From the NCBI GenBank assembly GCA_017651645.1, contig JAGCCO010000070.1:1-12207 (forward strand): a stretch of DNA of 12,207 bases. The letters run 5' to 3'. Numbering within the stretch: the first letter of the stretch is position 1; each line of letters begins with the position of its first letter. The DNA is from Bacteroidales bacterium. Its GTDB lineage: Bacteria > Bacteroidota > Bacteroidia > Bacteroidales > F082. Position numbers and translations under genes: made by a program. Positions 1 to 6,058 of this stretch are shown here, piece by piece. The notes beneath the pieces are model-generated. The model was given only the letters and a program-made list of their open reading frames with translations, searched no databases and was not told the origin of the DNA.

Positions 1-36
1 CTCAAAAAGATGACCCTCCACAAGGAGATTAAATAA
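1..36 (+). CDS. rpmG: 50S ribosomal protein L33, C-terminal end (partial)
   Basis: The first twelve codons of the window read LKKMTLHKEIK followed by TAA at 34-36. The VHKEIK/LHKEIK ending is typical of ribosomal protein L33, a small zinc-ribbon protein of the large subunit. The rest lies upstream of the window. The identification rests on this short tail plus the neighbours: in Bacteroidota rpmG is followed by a 50-aa DUF4295 gene and ftsY, exactly as here. The next gene starts 8 nt after the stop, so the two are probably co-transcribed. Confidence 0.8.
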   Translation, partial: LKKMTLHKEIK

Positions 37-44
37 TTAGAGTT

Positions 45-197
45 ATGGCAAAGAAAGCTGTTGCTACCCTTCGTAGCTTGGACAAGACCTTTAGCAAGAT
101 CATCAGAATGAAGCGTTCTGAGAAGACTGGTGCCTACTATTTCGAGGAGATCGTCGTTCCTGCCGACAAGGTGCAGGAGTACCTTGCTAAGAGATAA
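45..197 (+). CDS. DUF4295 family small basic protein
   Basis: A 50-residue basic protein that starts MAKKAVATL and ends VQEYLAKR, with a central KTGAYYFEE segment. Size, lysine-rich start and position directly after rpmG match the DUF4295 family, found in Bacteroidota next to ribosomal protein genes. Its function is not known to me. Association with the ribosome is a reasonable inference from the constant neighbourhood and composition, not from a known catalytic motif. No signal peptide or membrane segment is visible. The ATG at 45 is 8 nt after the rpmG stop with no convincing Shine-Dalgarno, which is normal in this phylum. An intrinsic terminator follows at 222-254, so the ribosomal operon ends here. 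Confidence 0.88.
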   Translation: MAKKAVATLRSLDKTFSKIIRMKRSEKTGAYYFEEIVVPADKVQEYLAKR

Positions 198-221
198 ATT
201 GCGTTAACCGCAGAACAACAG

Positions 222-254
222 AGCTTTTCCATGACTTTATGGGAAGGCTTTTTT
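222..254 (+). terminator. Rho-independent terminator of the rpmG/DUF4295 operon
   Basis: The arms at 222-232 and 239-249 pair over 11 bp (including G-U pairs) around a 6-nt loop, and a run of six T follows at 249-254. It sits 25 nt after the DUF4295 stop codon. This separates the ribosomal protein operon from ftsY, which must use read-through or its own promoter. Confidence 0.85.
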
Positions 255-270
255 GTGTTTGTATAATTAG

Positions 271-349
271 GACTGCGAGACTGCGCGACTACGTGACTGC
301 GGGACGGACTGAACGCCCCGAAGTCCCGAAGTCTCGAAGTCCCGAAGTC
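271..349. repeat. Two facing arrays of 8-bp tandem repeats
   Basis: Four units of consensus GACTGCGN lie at 271-302 (GACTGCGA, GACTGCGC, GACTACGT, GACTGCGG). After a 16-nt spacer, four units of CGAAGTCN lie at 319-349. The reverse complement of CGAAGTC is GACTTCG, so the right array is an inverted, one-base-different version of the left, and the whole can fold as a long imperfect hairpin. It ends 14 nt before the ftsY ATG, in its probable 5' leader. A TATAAT string lies at 262-267, but no TAnnTTTG box was found in the gap. Confidence 0.85.
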
Positions 350-363
350 AAAAAACTGAAACC

Positions 364-1320
364 ATGGGCCTATTCTCATTCCTAACCCGAAAAAAAGAAA
401 ACAAGGAAGACCTCGACAAAGGGCTTGAAAAGACCAAAGAGAGTGTCTTCTCACGTATTTCCAAAGCCATCATCGGCAAGTCTACTGTCGACGACGAGGT
501 GCTCGACAACCTTGAGGAAATCCTCATCACCTCCGATGTGGGCGTGGAGACTACCTTGAAGATCATCGACCGCATCCAGGCGCGTGTGGCACGCGACAAA
601 TACGTGGGCACCAACGAACTCAACAACATCCTGAAAGAGGAGATCATGGCCTTGCTTCAGGAGAACGAGTCGGGCGATGGCACTACCTTCGACATCCCTG
701 CCGACAAGAAGCCGTATGTCATCATGGTCGTCGGCGTGAACGGTGTGGGCAAGACCACCACCATCGGCAAGCTGGCCTACAACTTCAAGAAGGCGGGCAA
801 GAAGGTCGTGCTCGGTGCTTCCGACACCTTCCGTGCCGCTGCCGTCAGCCAGCTCCAGATCTGGGCGGATAGGGTAGGCGTGCCCATCGTGCAGCAAGGT
901 CAGGGCGCCGACCCCGCTTCCGTGGCTTACGACACGGTGAAGTCGGCCGTGGCCCAGGATGCCGACGTCGTCATCATCGACACGGCAGGCCGTCTGCACA
1001 ACAAGGTCAACCTCATGCGCGAGCTGACCAAGATCAAGACCGTCATGCAGAAGGTCATCCCCGACGCACCGCATGAGATTCTGCTTGTGTTGGATGCCTC
1101 CACGGGCCAAAATGCCATCGAGCAGGCCAAGCAGTTCACTGCTGCTACTGAAGTCAACGCCCTCGCGCTGACCAAGCTCGACGGCACCGCCAAGGGTGGC
1201 GTGGTCATCGGCATCTCCGACCAGTTCAAGATTCCAGTCAAATACATCGGCGTCGGCGAAGGCATCGACCATCTGCAGGTCTTTGACCGCAAGGCCTTTG
1301 TGGATTCCTTGTTTGAGTAA
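364..1320 (+). CDS. ftsY: Signal recognition particle receptor FtsY
   Basis: FtsY is the SRP-receptor GTPase. It docks the SRP (Ffh)-ribosome-nascent chain complex at the inner membrane for co-translational insertion. The 318-aa product has a short charged N-terminus, an N-domain helical bundle (about 25-105) and the NG GTPase domain. Motifs seen are the P-loop GVNGVGKTT (124-132), DTFRAAA (154-160, the SRP-GTPase insertion-box region), DTAGR (206-210), TKLD (270-273) and the C-terminal GVGEGIDHLQVFD closing motif. The long acidic A domain of E. coli FtsY is missing, as is usual outside the Enterobacteria. The ATG at 364 has no clear Shine-Dalgarno and lies just after an octamer repeat. rimO follows 188 nt downstream, an order common in Bacteroidota. 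Confidence 0.97.
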   Translation: MGLFSFLTRKKENKEDLDKGLEKTKESVFSRISKAIIGKSTVDDEVLDNLEEILITSDVGVETTLKIIDRIQARVARDKYVGTNELNNILKEEIMALLQENESGDGTTFDIPADKKPYVIMVVGVNGVGKTTTIGKLAYNFKKAGKKVVLGASDTFRAAAVSQLQIWADRVGVPIVQQGQGADPASVAYDTVKSAVAQDADVVIIDTAGRLHNKVNLMRELTKIKTVMQKVIPDAPHEILLVLDASTGQNAIEQAKQFTAATEVNALALTKLDGTAKGGVVIGISDQFKIPVKYIGVGEGIDHLQVFDRKAFVDSLFE

Positions 1321-1330
1321 TATTGTTTTG

Positions 1331-1490
1331 TCAAGAATTAGAGAATTGGAGATTTTTCCATGTCGGGTCTTCGTTTTTGAATTATCGAGGAATTGGAGAG
1401 AAAATCGCGAGCGATTTGCTCCTCTCAAATTCATCGCACCGAAGGTGCAAGACTTCAGTTTGTAAATTCTCTGTTTTCTCAAATTCTTGA
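1331..1490. repeat. Nested inverted-repeat element between ftsY and rimO
   Basis: Most of the 188-nt gap is foldable. The outer arms are TCAAGAATT (1331-1339) with AATTCTTGA (1482-1490), and next AGAGAATT (1340-1347) with AATTCTCT (1465-1472). Inside is a second stem: GAATT-GAGAG (1390-1400, one mismatch) with CTCTC-AATTC (1422-1432), capped by AAATCG/CGATTT (1402-1407 and 1412-1417) around CGAG. A third small hairpin is GCACC-GAA-GGTGC (1436-1448). There is no T-run after the stems, so this is not a classical terminator, and no TAnnTTTG promoter is visible. Confidence 0.7.
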
Positions 1491-1508
1491 TAGAAAAAAA
1501 AACGTGGA

Positions 1509-2801
1509 ATGCGAAAACCATCCTTGAATATTGTGACCCTCGGTTGCTCCAAAAACAAAGTCGACTCGGAGCATCTGGCCGCTTTGCTGGAACATCGTTA
1601 TCTTATCCGTCATGACTCGGATAGGAAGTCCGATGTGGTCATCATCAACACCTGTGGCTTCATCGGCGATGCGCAGGAAGAGTCCATCGACACCATCTTG
1701 GAATATGCTGAGTTGCGCAAGCAAGGCAAAATCAAGAAACTGTACGTCACGGGATGCCTCTCTCAAAGGTTTAAGAGAGATTTGCAGGCTGAAATCCACG
1801 AGGTGGATGCCTTCTACGGCGTGGAGAGTGTGAATCTTATCGCTGCCGACCTGTTGAAAGAAGAAGTCCAACCCGAGTATTGCAGCCGTCGTGTGCTTTC
1901 CACCCCGAAACACTATGCTTATCTGAAGATCTCCGAAGGCTGCAACCGTCGTTGTGCCTTCTGCGCCATTCCGCTCATCCGTGGTGGCCATGTCTCCGTG
2001 CCGATGGAGAACCTCATCGAGGAGGCGAAAGGTTTGGCCAAGCAAGGCGTGAAGGAGCTCATCCTCATCGCCCAGGACCTGACCTATTACGGTCATGACA
2101 TTGACGGCCAGTCGCACATCGTGGAGTTGGTGAAAGCCCTCTGCGACATCGACGGCTTCGAGTGGATTCGCCTGCATTACGGCTATCCTTTGGGCTTCCC
2201 TGACGAGTTGCTGGATTTGATGCGTGAGAACCCCAAGATCTGTCATTACATCGACCTGCCTCTGCAGCACATCAGTACCCATATCTTGAAGGACATGCGT
2301 CGTGGTGTGGATTGTGAGCAGACCATTGGTTTTGTAAAGAATGTCCGCAAGCACGTGCCCGACATCGCTTTCCGCACCACCTTCATTGTGGGCTTCCCTG
2401 GCGAGACCGAAGAAGACTTCGAGGAGCTCTGCCAATTCATCAAGGACATGCGTTTCGAGAGGGCAGGGGTGTTCGCCTTCTCGCCCGAGCAAGGCACGGC
2501 GGCATACGAGATGCCCGATGACGTTCTTGATGAGGTGAAGCAGGAAAGAGTGGACAGACTGATGGACATCCAGCAGAACATCTCTTTGGAGATTAATGCG
2601 CAGCGTGTGGGCAAGACCGAGAAGGTGCTCATCGACCGTCTTGAAGGCGACTATTACATCGGTCGCACGCAGTACGACTCCCCTGAAGTCGATGACGAGA
2701 TTCTTATTTCTGCCGAAAAGGAACTGCAAATCGGCCATTTCTACCAAGTCAAAATCACCCAGGCGGATTATTTCGACTGTTACGGGATGGTGATAGACTA
2801 G
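1509..2801 (+). CDS. rimO: Ribosomal protein S12 methylthiotransferase RimO
   Basis: RimO is a cytosolic radical-SAM enzyme that adds a methylthio group to a conserved aspartate of ribosomal protein S12, using two [4Fe-4S] clusters. The 430-aa product has the three domains in order. The N-terminal UPF0004 domain carries cluster ligands C13 (LGCSKNKVDSE), C49 (NTCGF) and C83 (TGCLSQR). The radical-SAM core has CNRRCAFC (C145, C149, C152). A C-terminal TRAM domain spans about 366-430. IPLIRGGHVS and the TFIVGFPGETEEDF segment (291-304) favour RimO over the tRNA enzyme MiaB. Length is normal for the family. The ATG at 1509 is chosen because the protein then begins in the usual RKPSLNIVTLGCSKN style. 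It may be transcribed from ftsY, since no promoter is evident in the gap. Confidence 0.96.
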   Translation: MRKPSLNIVTLGCSKNKVDSEHLAALLEHRYLIRHDSDRKSDVVIINTCGFIGDAQEESIDTILEYAELRKQGKIKKLYVTGCLSQRFKRDLQAEIHEVDAFYGVESVNLIAADLLKEEVQPEYCSRRVLSTPKHYAYLKISEGCNRRCAFCAIPLIRGGHVSVPMENLIEEAKGLAKQGVKELILIAQDLTYYGHDIDGQSHIVELVKALCDIDGFEWIRLHYGYPLGFPDELLDLMRENPKICHYIDLPLQHISTHILKDMRRGVDCEQTIGFVKNVRKHVPDIAFRTTFIVGFPGETEEDFEELCQFIKDMRFERAGVFAFSPEQGTAAYEMPDDVLDEVKQERVDRLMDIQQNISLEINAQRVGKTEKVLIDRLEGDYYIGRTQYDSPEVDDEILISAEKELQIGHFYQVKITQADYFDCYGMVID

Positions 2802-2822
2802 CAGCCATGTCATTCTTTTTCT

Positions 2823-2860
2823 GTCCTTTTTGCTTGACCAAAAAGGACCAAAAAGTCAAG
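2823..2860. repeat. Overlapping, mutually exclusive hairpins after rimO
   Basis: GTCCTTTTT (2823-2831) pairs perfectly with AAAAAGGAC (2840-2848) around GCTTGACC. The loop contains CTTGAC (2833-2838), which pairs with GTCAAG at 2855-2860. The two stems cannot both form. No T-run follows on +, so it is not a standard terminator for rimO. It starts 22 nt after the rimO stop. Confidence 0.65.
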
Positions 2861-2883
2861 GCCGACATTATTGGCCTCCCCGC

Positions 2884-3103
2884 AGCCGACTAAAGGCCTG
2901 ACCCTCAGGTCGCGGAGTGCCTTCTACGAAGGCAAACGACAAGCGCCGCTCCGTGTGGGTCAAGCCTTTAGTCGGCTCTTTGCGACCACTCCTCCGTATG
3001 TCGGCCACGGCCCGCGCACCCAGCCCGGTCGGGTGTTGGCGTTCCCAGTACAATAGGACTACACTCACGCCCCTAGGCGTCATCGCGGCCCCCGAGCCGC
3101 GAT
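2884..3103. repeat. GC-rich multi-hairpin intergenic element
   Basis: The 343-nt gap between rimO and the Fic gene holds no credible gene but much structure. Two 21-nt arms (2884-2904 and 2957-2977) are reverse complements with a single mismatch, and each contains GCCGACTAAAGGC or its complement. Between them lie smaller stems: GCCTT/AAGGC at the centre, and CGGAG/CTCCG around that. To the right are ACGCC-CCTA-GGCGT (3067-3080) and ATCGCGGC-CCCCGA-GCCGCGAT (3082-3103). An open frame of 71 codons runs through it on the minus strand (2868-3083). I do not call it a gene, because the palindrome fully explains its sequence. Confidence 0.65.
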
Positions 3104-3144
3104 CTCCTACACTGCAAGGGGATATACGGTTACTAATAAGCGAT

Positions 3145-4314
3145 TCAGCCGATCTCTTTAAGCAGCGCCAGCCCCTTCGCCGTCAGCAGGTATTTCTGAC
3201 GGGGATGTCGGGGTGAATGAGGGTAAAGAAGGCGAACATAGCCTTCGGCGATGGCGGGGTTAAGGTAGAGTTTTAAGAAGTTGTCTCGTCCTTTAAGTCC
3301 GACTCCATTCATCATTTCTTTCACTGACAATTCTAGTTCTCTGATGACCTTTACCAGTTTTATTATGTCTGGGTTATCTGTATGCAACTTGTCCTGTACT
3401 TGTCCTGTACTTATCCTGTACTTGTCTAGTGCTTGTCCTGTGCTTGTCGGGTCCACCAAATTAGGTTGCATACCCCATTCCTCGGTCGGGTAGATATGAA
3501 GATACCGGTTGCGGAGGTCCCATTGTTCGCCGAGGAGCAGGTTGCGGAAGAAACGTTCCAGGTAGACAGGGGAGTAGTCGATGCCTTTCACGGCATTCTT
3601 GTAGTTGGCACGGACCAGGGCATTGCGGAAGTACCAGGAGTGTTTTGCAAACAGGTCGTTCTCCACGTCAAATCCTATCGAACGCAGATACTGAATGGTG
3701 AACACTGCCGTGGTGCGGGTGTTGCCTTCGCCGAAAGCGTGGATTTGCCATAGTCCGGAGACGAAGCCGGCAATATGAGTGACGAGGTCATCCTGTGAGA
3801 GGCCTTTATAGCTGAACTCGCGTTCTTGCTTGATATCGTAGTCCAGTGCCCGGCGTAGGTCCTCCCAGTTCAGGTAGTTCACCGTATCGCCTTCCAGCAC
3901 CCATTCCTTTTTGGTGATATCGTAGTCGCGCAGTTGTCCGGCGTGCTTGAAGACGCCATCGAAAATGCGGCGGTGCAGCGAGACAAAGCCATTGGCGGTG
4001 AAGTCGATCGTCTTCACAGAGAGTATCTTCTTGATGTTTCTCGATGCCTTGTCGGCTTCATTCTTGTCGTCGTCATGGGCTTCGCGCACTGCCTTGCTTT
4101 CGTAATAGCTGTCGAGCAACTTGTCGACCTGATCCATGGTCAGTTCGCCTTCAATGTTGCGACGCGCCAAGTCGTTGAGGTACTCTGAGGTCGTGAGTCC
4201 GTCGACGGCTTGCAGGCCGATAGCCGTGCTCCACGCGTAAGCGGCCTCGCGTTGTGCGGGTTCTCCTTGACGGATATATTCATCGAAGTCTATGTAATGC
4301 TGTTCTTTGGCCAT
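3145..4314 (-). CDS. Fic family protein (probable AMP/NMP-transferase) with winged-helix C-terminus
   Basis: Fic enzymes usually transfer AMP from ATP to a target protein. The 389-aa product has an N-terminal helical region with RRNIEGELT (51-59), the Fic core with HAFGEGNTR (192-200; His192 is the expected catalytic base), a low-complexity linker (about 288-311) and a C-terminal segment (about 315-389) that looks like a winged helix, as in many stand-alone Fic proteins. Two residues differ from the classical HPFx(D/E)GNGRxxR motif: Ala replaces Pro193, and the second Arg is Ala203. IEG at 55-57 resembles the inhibitory (S/T)xxxE(G/N) motif, but Arg replaces Ser/Thr. The linker is encoded by an 11-bp tandem array (3388-3453), giving an 11-residue repeat STGQxxDKxxx. 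A TATCTTTG box lies 26 nt before the ATG. Targets are unknown. It could be a toxin, a regulator or a defence gene. Confidence 0.92.
   Translation of the reverse strand: MAKEQHYIDFDEYIRQGEPAQREAAYAWSTAIGLQAVDGLTTSEYLNDLARRNIEGELTMDQVDKLLDSYYESKAVREAHDDDKNEADKASRNIKKILSVKTIDFTANGFVSLHRRIFDGVFKHAGQLRDYDITKKEWVLEGDTVNYLNWEDLRRALDYDIKQEREFSYKGLSQDDLVTHIAGFVSGLWQIHAFGEGNTRTTAVFTIQYLRSIGFDVENDLFAKHSWYFRNALVRANYKNAVKGIDYSPVYLERFFRNLLLGEQWDLRNRYLHIYPTEEWGMQPNLVDPTSTGQALDKYRISTGQVQDKLHTDNPDIIKLVKVIRELELSVKEMMNGVGLKGRDNFLKLYLNPAIAEGYVRLLYPHSPRHPRQKYLLTAKGLALLKEIG
3388..3453 (-). repeat. 11-bp tandem repeat inside the Fic gene linker
   Basis: Six head-to-tail 11-bp units, read on + as CTTGTCCTGTA: 3388-3398 and 3399-3409 are identical, 3410-3420 differs by one base, and the units at 3421, 3432 and 3443 are increasingly degenerate. 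Eleven is not a multiple of 3, so three units make one protein repeat of 11 residues (STGQALDKYRI, STGQVQDKLHT). The array is open in all three frames. Just beyond it, both shifted frames reach TAA within about 25 nt. Confidence 0.92.
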
Positions 4315-4339
4315 GGGGGCGTCGTCTTGAATCAGGCTT

Positions 4340-4347
4340 CAAAGATA
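4340..4347 (-). promoter_or_regulatory. Putative -7 promoter box of the Fic gene
   Basis: On the minus strand this reads TATCTTTG, an exact match to the Bacteroidota -7 consensus TAnnTTTG, 25 nt upstream of the ATG. I see no clear TTTG at the -33 position, so the call rests on one element and its placement. Confidence 0.6.
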
Positions 4348-4412
4348 CGAAATTCTGGTGGATTATAGGTGGGTTTTCTCTTATTTCTTTCGTCCTTTTT
4401 GCTGAAAAAAAA

Positions 4413-4584
4413 GGCATCCGACATCCATAGTCAACCGGTCGGTAGTGCGCCGTGCGGCCTAAGCCGTGCATTCGAATGACAACGTGCTGAGCCTGCGCCG
4501 TGCGGTTCATCGTGAACGGGTGTTGTCGGCTCCGGGCAACGGTCAGTAGAGGGGGTTCCGGTTCGCCCTATGAATGCGGATGCC
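4413..4584. repeat. 172-bp stretch with imperfect terminal inverted repeats
   Basis: GGCATCCG at 4413-4420 is perfectly matched in inverse at 4577-4584. The similarity continues inward through CAT, CATAG and AACCGG, with small indels, to 4438 on the left and 4558 on the right: about 22 matches in 27. Inside, TGCGCCGTGCGG occurs twice as a direct repeat (4446-4457, 4494-4505), and GTTCA-TCG-TGAAC (4505-4517) forms a small hairpin. No open frame of note. It lies between the Fic promoter and the end of the DIP1984 gene. No clear target-site duplication was found. Confidence 0.5.
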
Positions 4585-4591
4585 CTGAGAT

Positions 4592-5047
4592 TCAGACCAG
4601 CTCGGTCTGGAAGTTCAGCGACTGGATCTCCATGTCGAGTTGTCGCAGCTGGGCGGAGCATTCGTCCGCCTTTTTGCCGATGGCTTTCACGTCGACCACG
4701 GTCACCGTCTTGATCTCCGAGCGCGAGTAGCGGTCCTGTCCCGCCGAGGCGGTGTCAAAGATGTTGCGCAGGTTGCTGACGCGCATGGTCAGCACGTCCT
4801 TGCGGGCCATGAGTTGGGTGAGGGTGACGCCTTGGGCGTTCTTGGTCTGCATGTTGGTGGCGTTGATGCGCCAGATGAGGTCTTCCAGCTGCGTGAGGCA
4901 GGCGTCGAGTTCCTTCATCAGCTCCATGGGCTCTTCCGAAGGCGCGTCGCCCTCCTGCACTTTCACGTTGTTCTGTATGCGCTGTCCCAGCTGTTGGATG
5001 CGCTTCTGCAGGTCTTTCCTGATGCTTAATGCTTCTGCGAGTTTCAT
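4592..5047 (-). CDS. DIP1984 family protein
   Basis: A 151-aa, mostly helical, charged protein that matches the DIP1984 family along its length. It starts MKLAEAL and has LQKRIQQLGQRIQNN, a VQEGDAPSEEP stretch, the RINATN segment and RYSRSEIK near the C-terminus. These are characteristic of this family of small cytosolic proteins, some annotated as septicolysin-like. The function is unknown to me and no catalytic motif stands out. The frame stays open upstream to 5200, but the ATG at 5047 is chosen for two reasons: the family begins MKLAEAL, and the TATCTTTG promoter box at 5066-5073 lies within the longer frame. Transcription is divergent from the DUF3267 gene. Confidence 0.88.
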   Translation of the reverse strand: MKLAEALSIRKDLQKRIQQLGQRIQNNVKVQEGDAPSEEPMELMKELDACLTQLEDLIWRINATNMQTKNAQGVTLTQLMARKDVLTMRVSNLRNIFDTASAGQDRYSRSEIKTVTVVDVKAIGKKADECSAQLRQLDMEIQSLNFQTELV

Positions 5048-5065
5048 AATGGGTGGATTTGGGTG

Positions 5066-5073
5066 CAAAGATA
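5066..5073 (-). promoter_or_regulatory. Putative -7 box for the DIP1984 gene
   Basis: The minus strand reads TATCTTTG (TAnnTTTG consensus), ending 18 nt before the ATG at 5047, so the leader would be very short. A TTTG at -33 is not obvious. Confidence 0.6.
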
Positions 5074-5106
5074 AGAAAAAAATGGTTGTTATCACCGCGT
5101 GGCTGA

Positions 5107-5160
5107 GCAGCCATGTCATGCCGACGTGGGCAAGTGCGGTGGCATGGCATCTATGGCTGC
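5107..5160. repeat. Inverted repeat between divergent promoters
   Basis: GCAGCCAT (5107-5114) and CATGCC (5117-5122) are matched in inverse order by GGCATG (5141-5146) and ATGGCTGC (5153-5160). It lies between the -7 box of the DIP1984 gene and the -33 region of the DUF3267 gene, where an operator or a cruciform could act on both. Confidence 0.5.
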
Positions 5161-5165
5161 AGGTG

Positions 5166-5197
5166 TTTTGCATCATGTTGGTTTTTATGTATCTTTG
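5166..5197 (+). promoter_or_regulatory. Bacteroidota-type promoter of the DUF3267 gene
   Basis: TTTTG at 5166-5170, a 19-nt spacer and TATCTTTG at 5190-5197. Both elements and the spacing agree with the known Bacteroidota housekeeping promoter (-33 TTTG, -7 TAnnTTTG). Transcription would begin near 5203, about 15 nt before the ATG at 5219. This rules out the in-frame start codons further upstream. Confidence 0.75.
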
Positions 5198-5218
5198 CAC
5201 CGATTTATCTTACCGACC

Positions 5219-5857
5219 ATGGATGACGAAAAGAACAGGAAACTAAGCGCAAAAGAGCAACGACGTTTCGACGTTTTTGAAAAGACCTGCGAGGCCCTCG
5301 TCGGGCAGGGCTACAAGAGGAACGACCTGACCATCAGCATCGTCAAGGCCAACCTCTTCGTCCTGTTGCTTACCATACCAGTGACCGCCATCGGCGTGTT
5401 GCTTTTCGCATGGAAGAATCCCATAGCGCTACTGAGGCCGACGCCCACAGGGAGCCTGCTCTTCGTCATCATATTCTTAGTGCTCATTGTGGCCCACGAG
5501 CTCATCCATGGCCTGACCTGGAGCGTGTTTGCCGAACATCATTTCAAAGACATCGATTTCGGGTTCATAAAGGAGTACCTGACACCTTACTGCACCTGCG
5601 CCACGCCTCTGACGAAGCGCCATTACATCTGGGGTGCTTTGATGCCTTGCATCGTCCTTGGGATCATCCCTGCCGTCTTGGGGATCCTGCTGGGTTCAGG
5701 GCTGTTGTTTTGGATCGGCATCGTCATGACGCTCTCGGCGGGTGGGGATATCATGATTGTGTGGAAGGTGATGAGGTATAAAAAGCAAGAAGGGTCTGAG
5801 GAGATCCTGATTTATGATCATCCGACGCAGGCCGGGTCGGTGATTTTTGAGAAGTAA
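5219..5857 (+). CDS. DUF3267 family membrane protein, putative zinc metalloprotease
   Basis: A 212-aa integral membrane protein. After a charged cytosolic N-terminus come hydrophobic segments at about 42-65, 79-98 and two more within 138-184. HELIHG (93-98) gives the zinc-protease signature HExxH, with H93 and H97 as ligands and E94 as the catalytic base. AGGDIMI (174-180) supplies a likely third ligand, D177. The layout of HELIHG in a membrane helix, a later GGD and the final IYDHP segment fits DUF3267, whose members are thought to be intramembrane-type metalloproteases. The substrate is unknown. The frame is open back to 5099, but the promoter at 5166-5197 fixes ATG 5219. It is transcribed away from the DIP1984 gene. 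A T-run hairpin at 6059-6098 is the nearest terminator, about 200 nt on. Confidence 0.9.
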   Translation: MDDEKNRKLSAKEQRRFDVFEKTCEALVGQGYKRNDLTISIVKANLFVLLLTIPVTAIGVLLFAWKNPIALLRPTPTGSLLFVIIFLVLIVAHELIHGLTWSVFAEHHFKDIDFGFIKEYLTPYCTCATPLTKRHYIWGALMPCIVLGIIPAVLGILLGSGLLFWIGIVMTLSAGGDIMIVWKVMRYKKQEGSEEILIYDHPTQAGSVIFEK

Positions 5858-6058
5858 TACGTAGCCTTGTCGCAATGCGTCTTCAGGTAAAGCGACCTCC
5901 CCTCCAAATACACCCTTTTGTTCACCTCCAGCATCATCGATTGATAACTTTTCGCATACTCTAGGCAAGGTGTTGGCATACTCAACCATACCCTTTGAGT
6001 ATGGCTAGAGCGAAGGAAGAGCGAGAAAAATGAATGGTAGTAATCTGCCAAGAGGCAG
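5858..6058. other. Gene-free spacer with repeated GAGTATG half-sites
   Basis: No credible gene. GCATACTC occurs at 5954-5961 and again at 5976-5983 (22 bp apart). The second copy is part of a perfect 9-bp inverted repeat, CATACTCAA/TTGAGTATG (5977-5985, 5995-6003). GTCGC/GCGAC (5869-5873, 5892-5896) can form another small stem. CTGCC-AAGA-GGCAG (6045-6058) is a tight hairpin directly abutting the terminator. The stretch could be a long 3' end of the DUF3267 transcript, a small RNA, or a regulatory region. The sequence does not decide. Confidence 0.5.

Noticed and set aside
451..2813. Long minus-strand open frames opposite ftsY and rimO
   Set aside because: They are shadows of strongly recognised genes on +, produced by GC-rich codon use. 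The products are His/Asp/Leu-rich without family motifs.
2868..3083. 71-codon open frame on the minus strand in the rimO-Fic gap
   Set aside because: It lies wholly in the palindromic, GC-rich element, which keeps stops rare. There is no promoter box and no domain I recognise.
3388..3453. CRISPR-like array
   Set aside because: Units are only 11 bp with no spacers and lie inside a coding region, so this is a plain tandem repeat.
5048..5200. Longer N-terminus for the DIP1984 protein (start at 5200)
   Set aside because: The extension covers the TATCTTTG promoter and has a hydrophobic sequence unlike the family. Family members start MKLAEAL.
5099..5218. Longer N-terminus for the DUF3267 protein
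   Set aside because: The promoter with both elements at 5166-5197 lies inside the extension.
5818..6051. 77-codon minus-strand frame after the DUF3267 gene
   Set aside because: It has only a TTG start, overlaps the 3' end of the DUF3267 gene, has no promoter box, and its later ATG gives under 55 aa. Its sequence looks partly protein-like, so this is a weak rejection.
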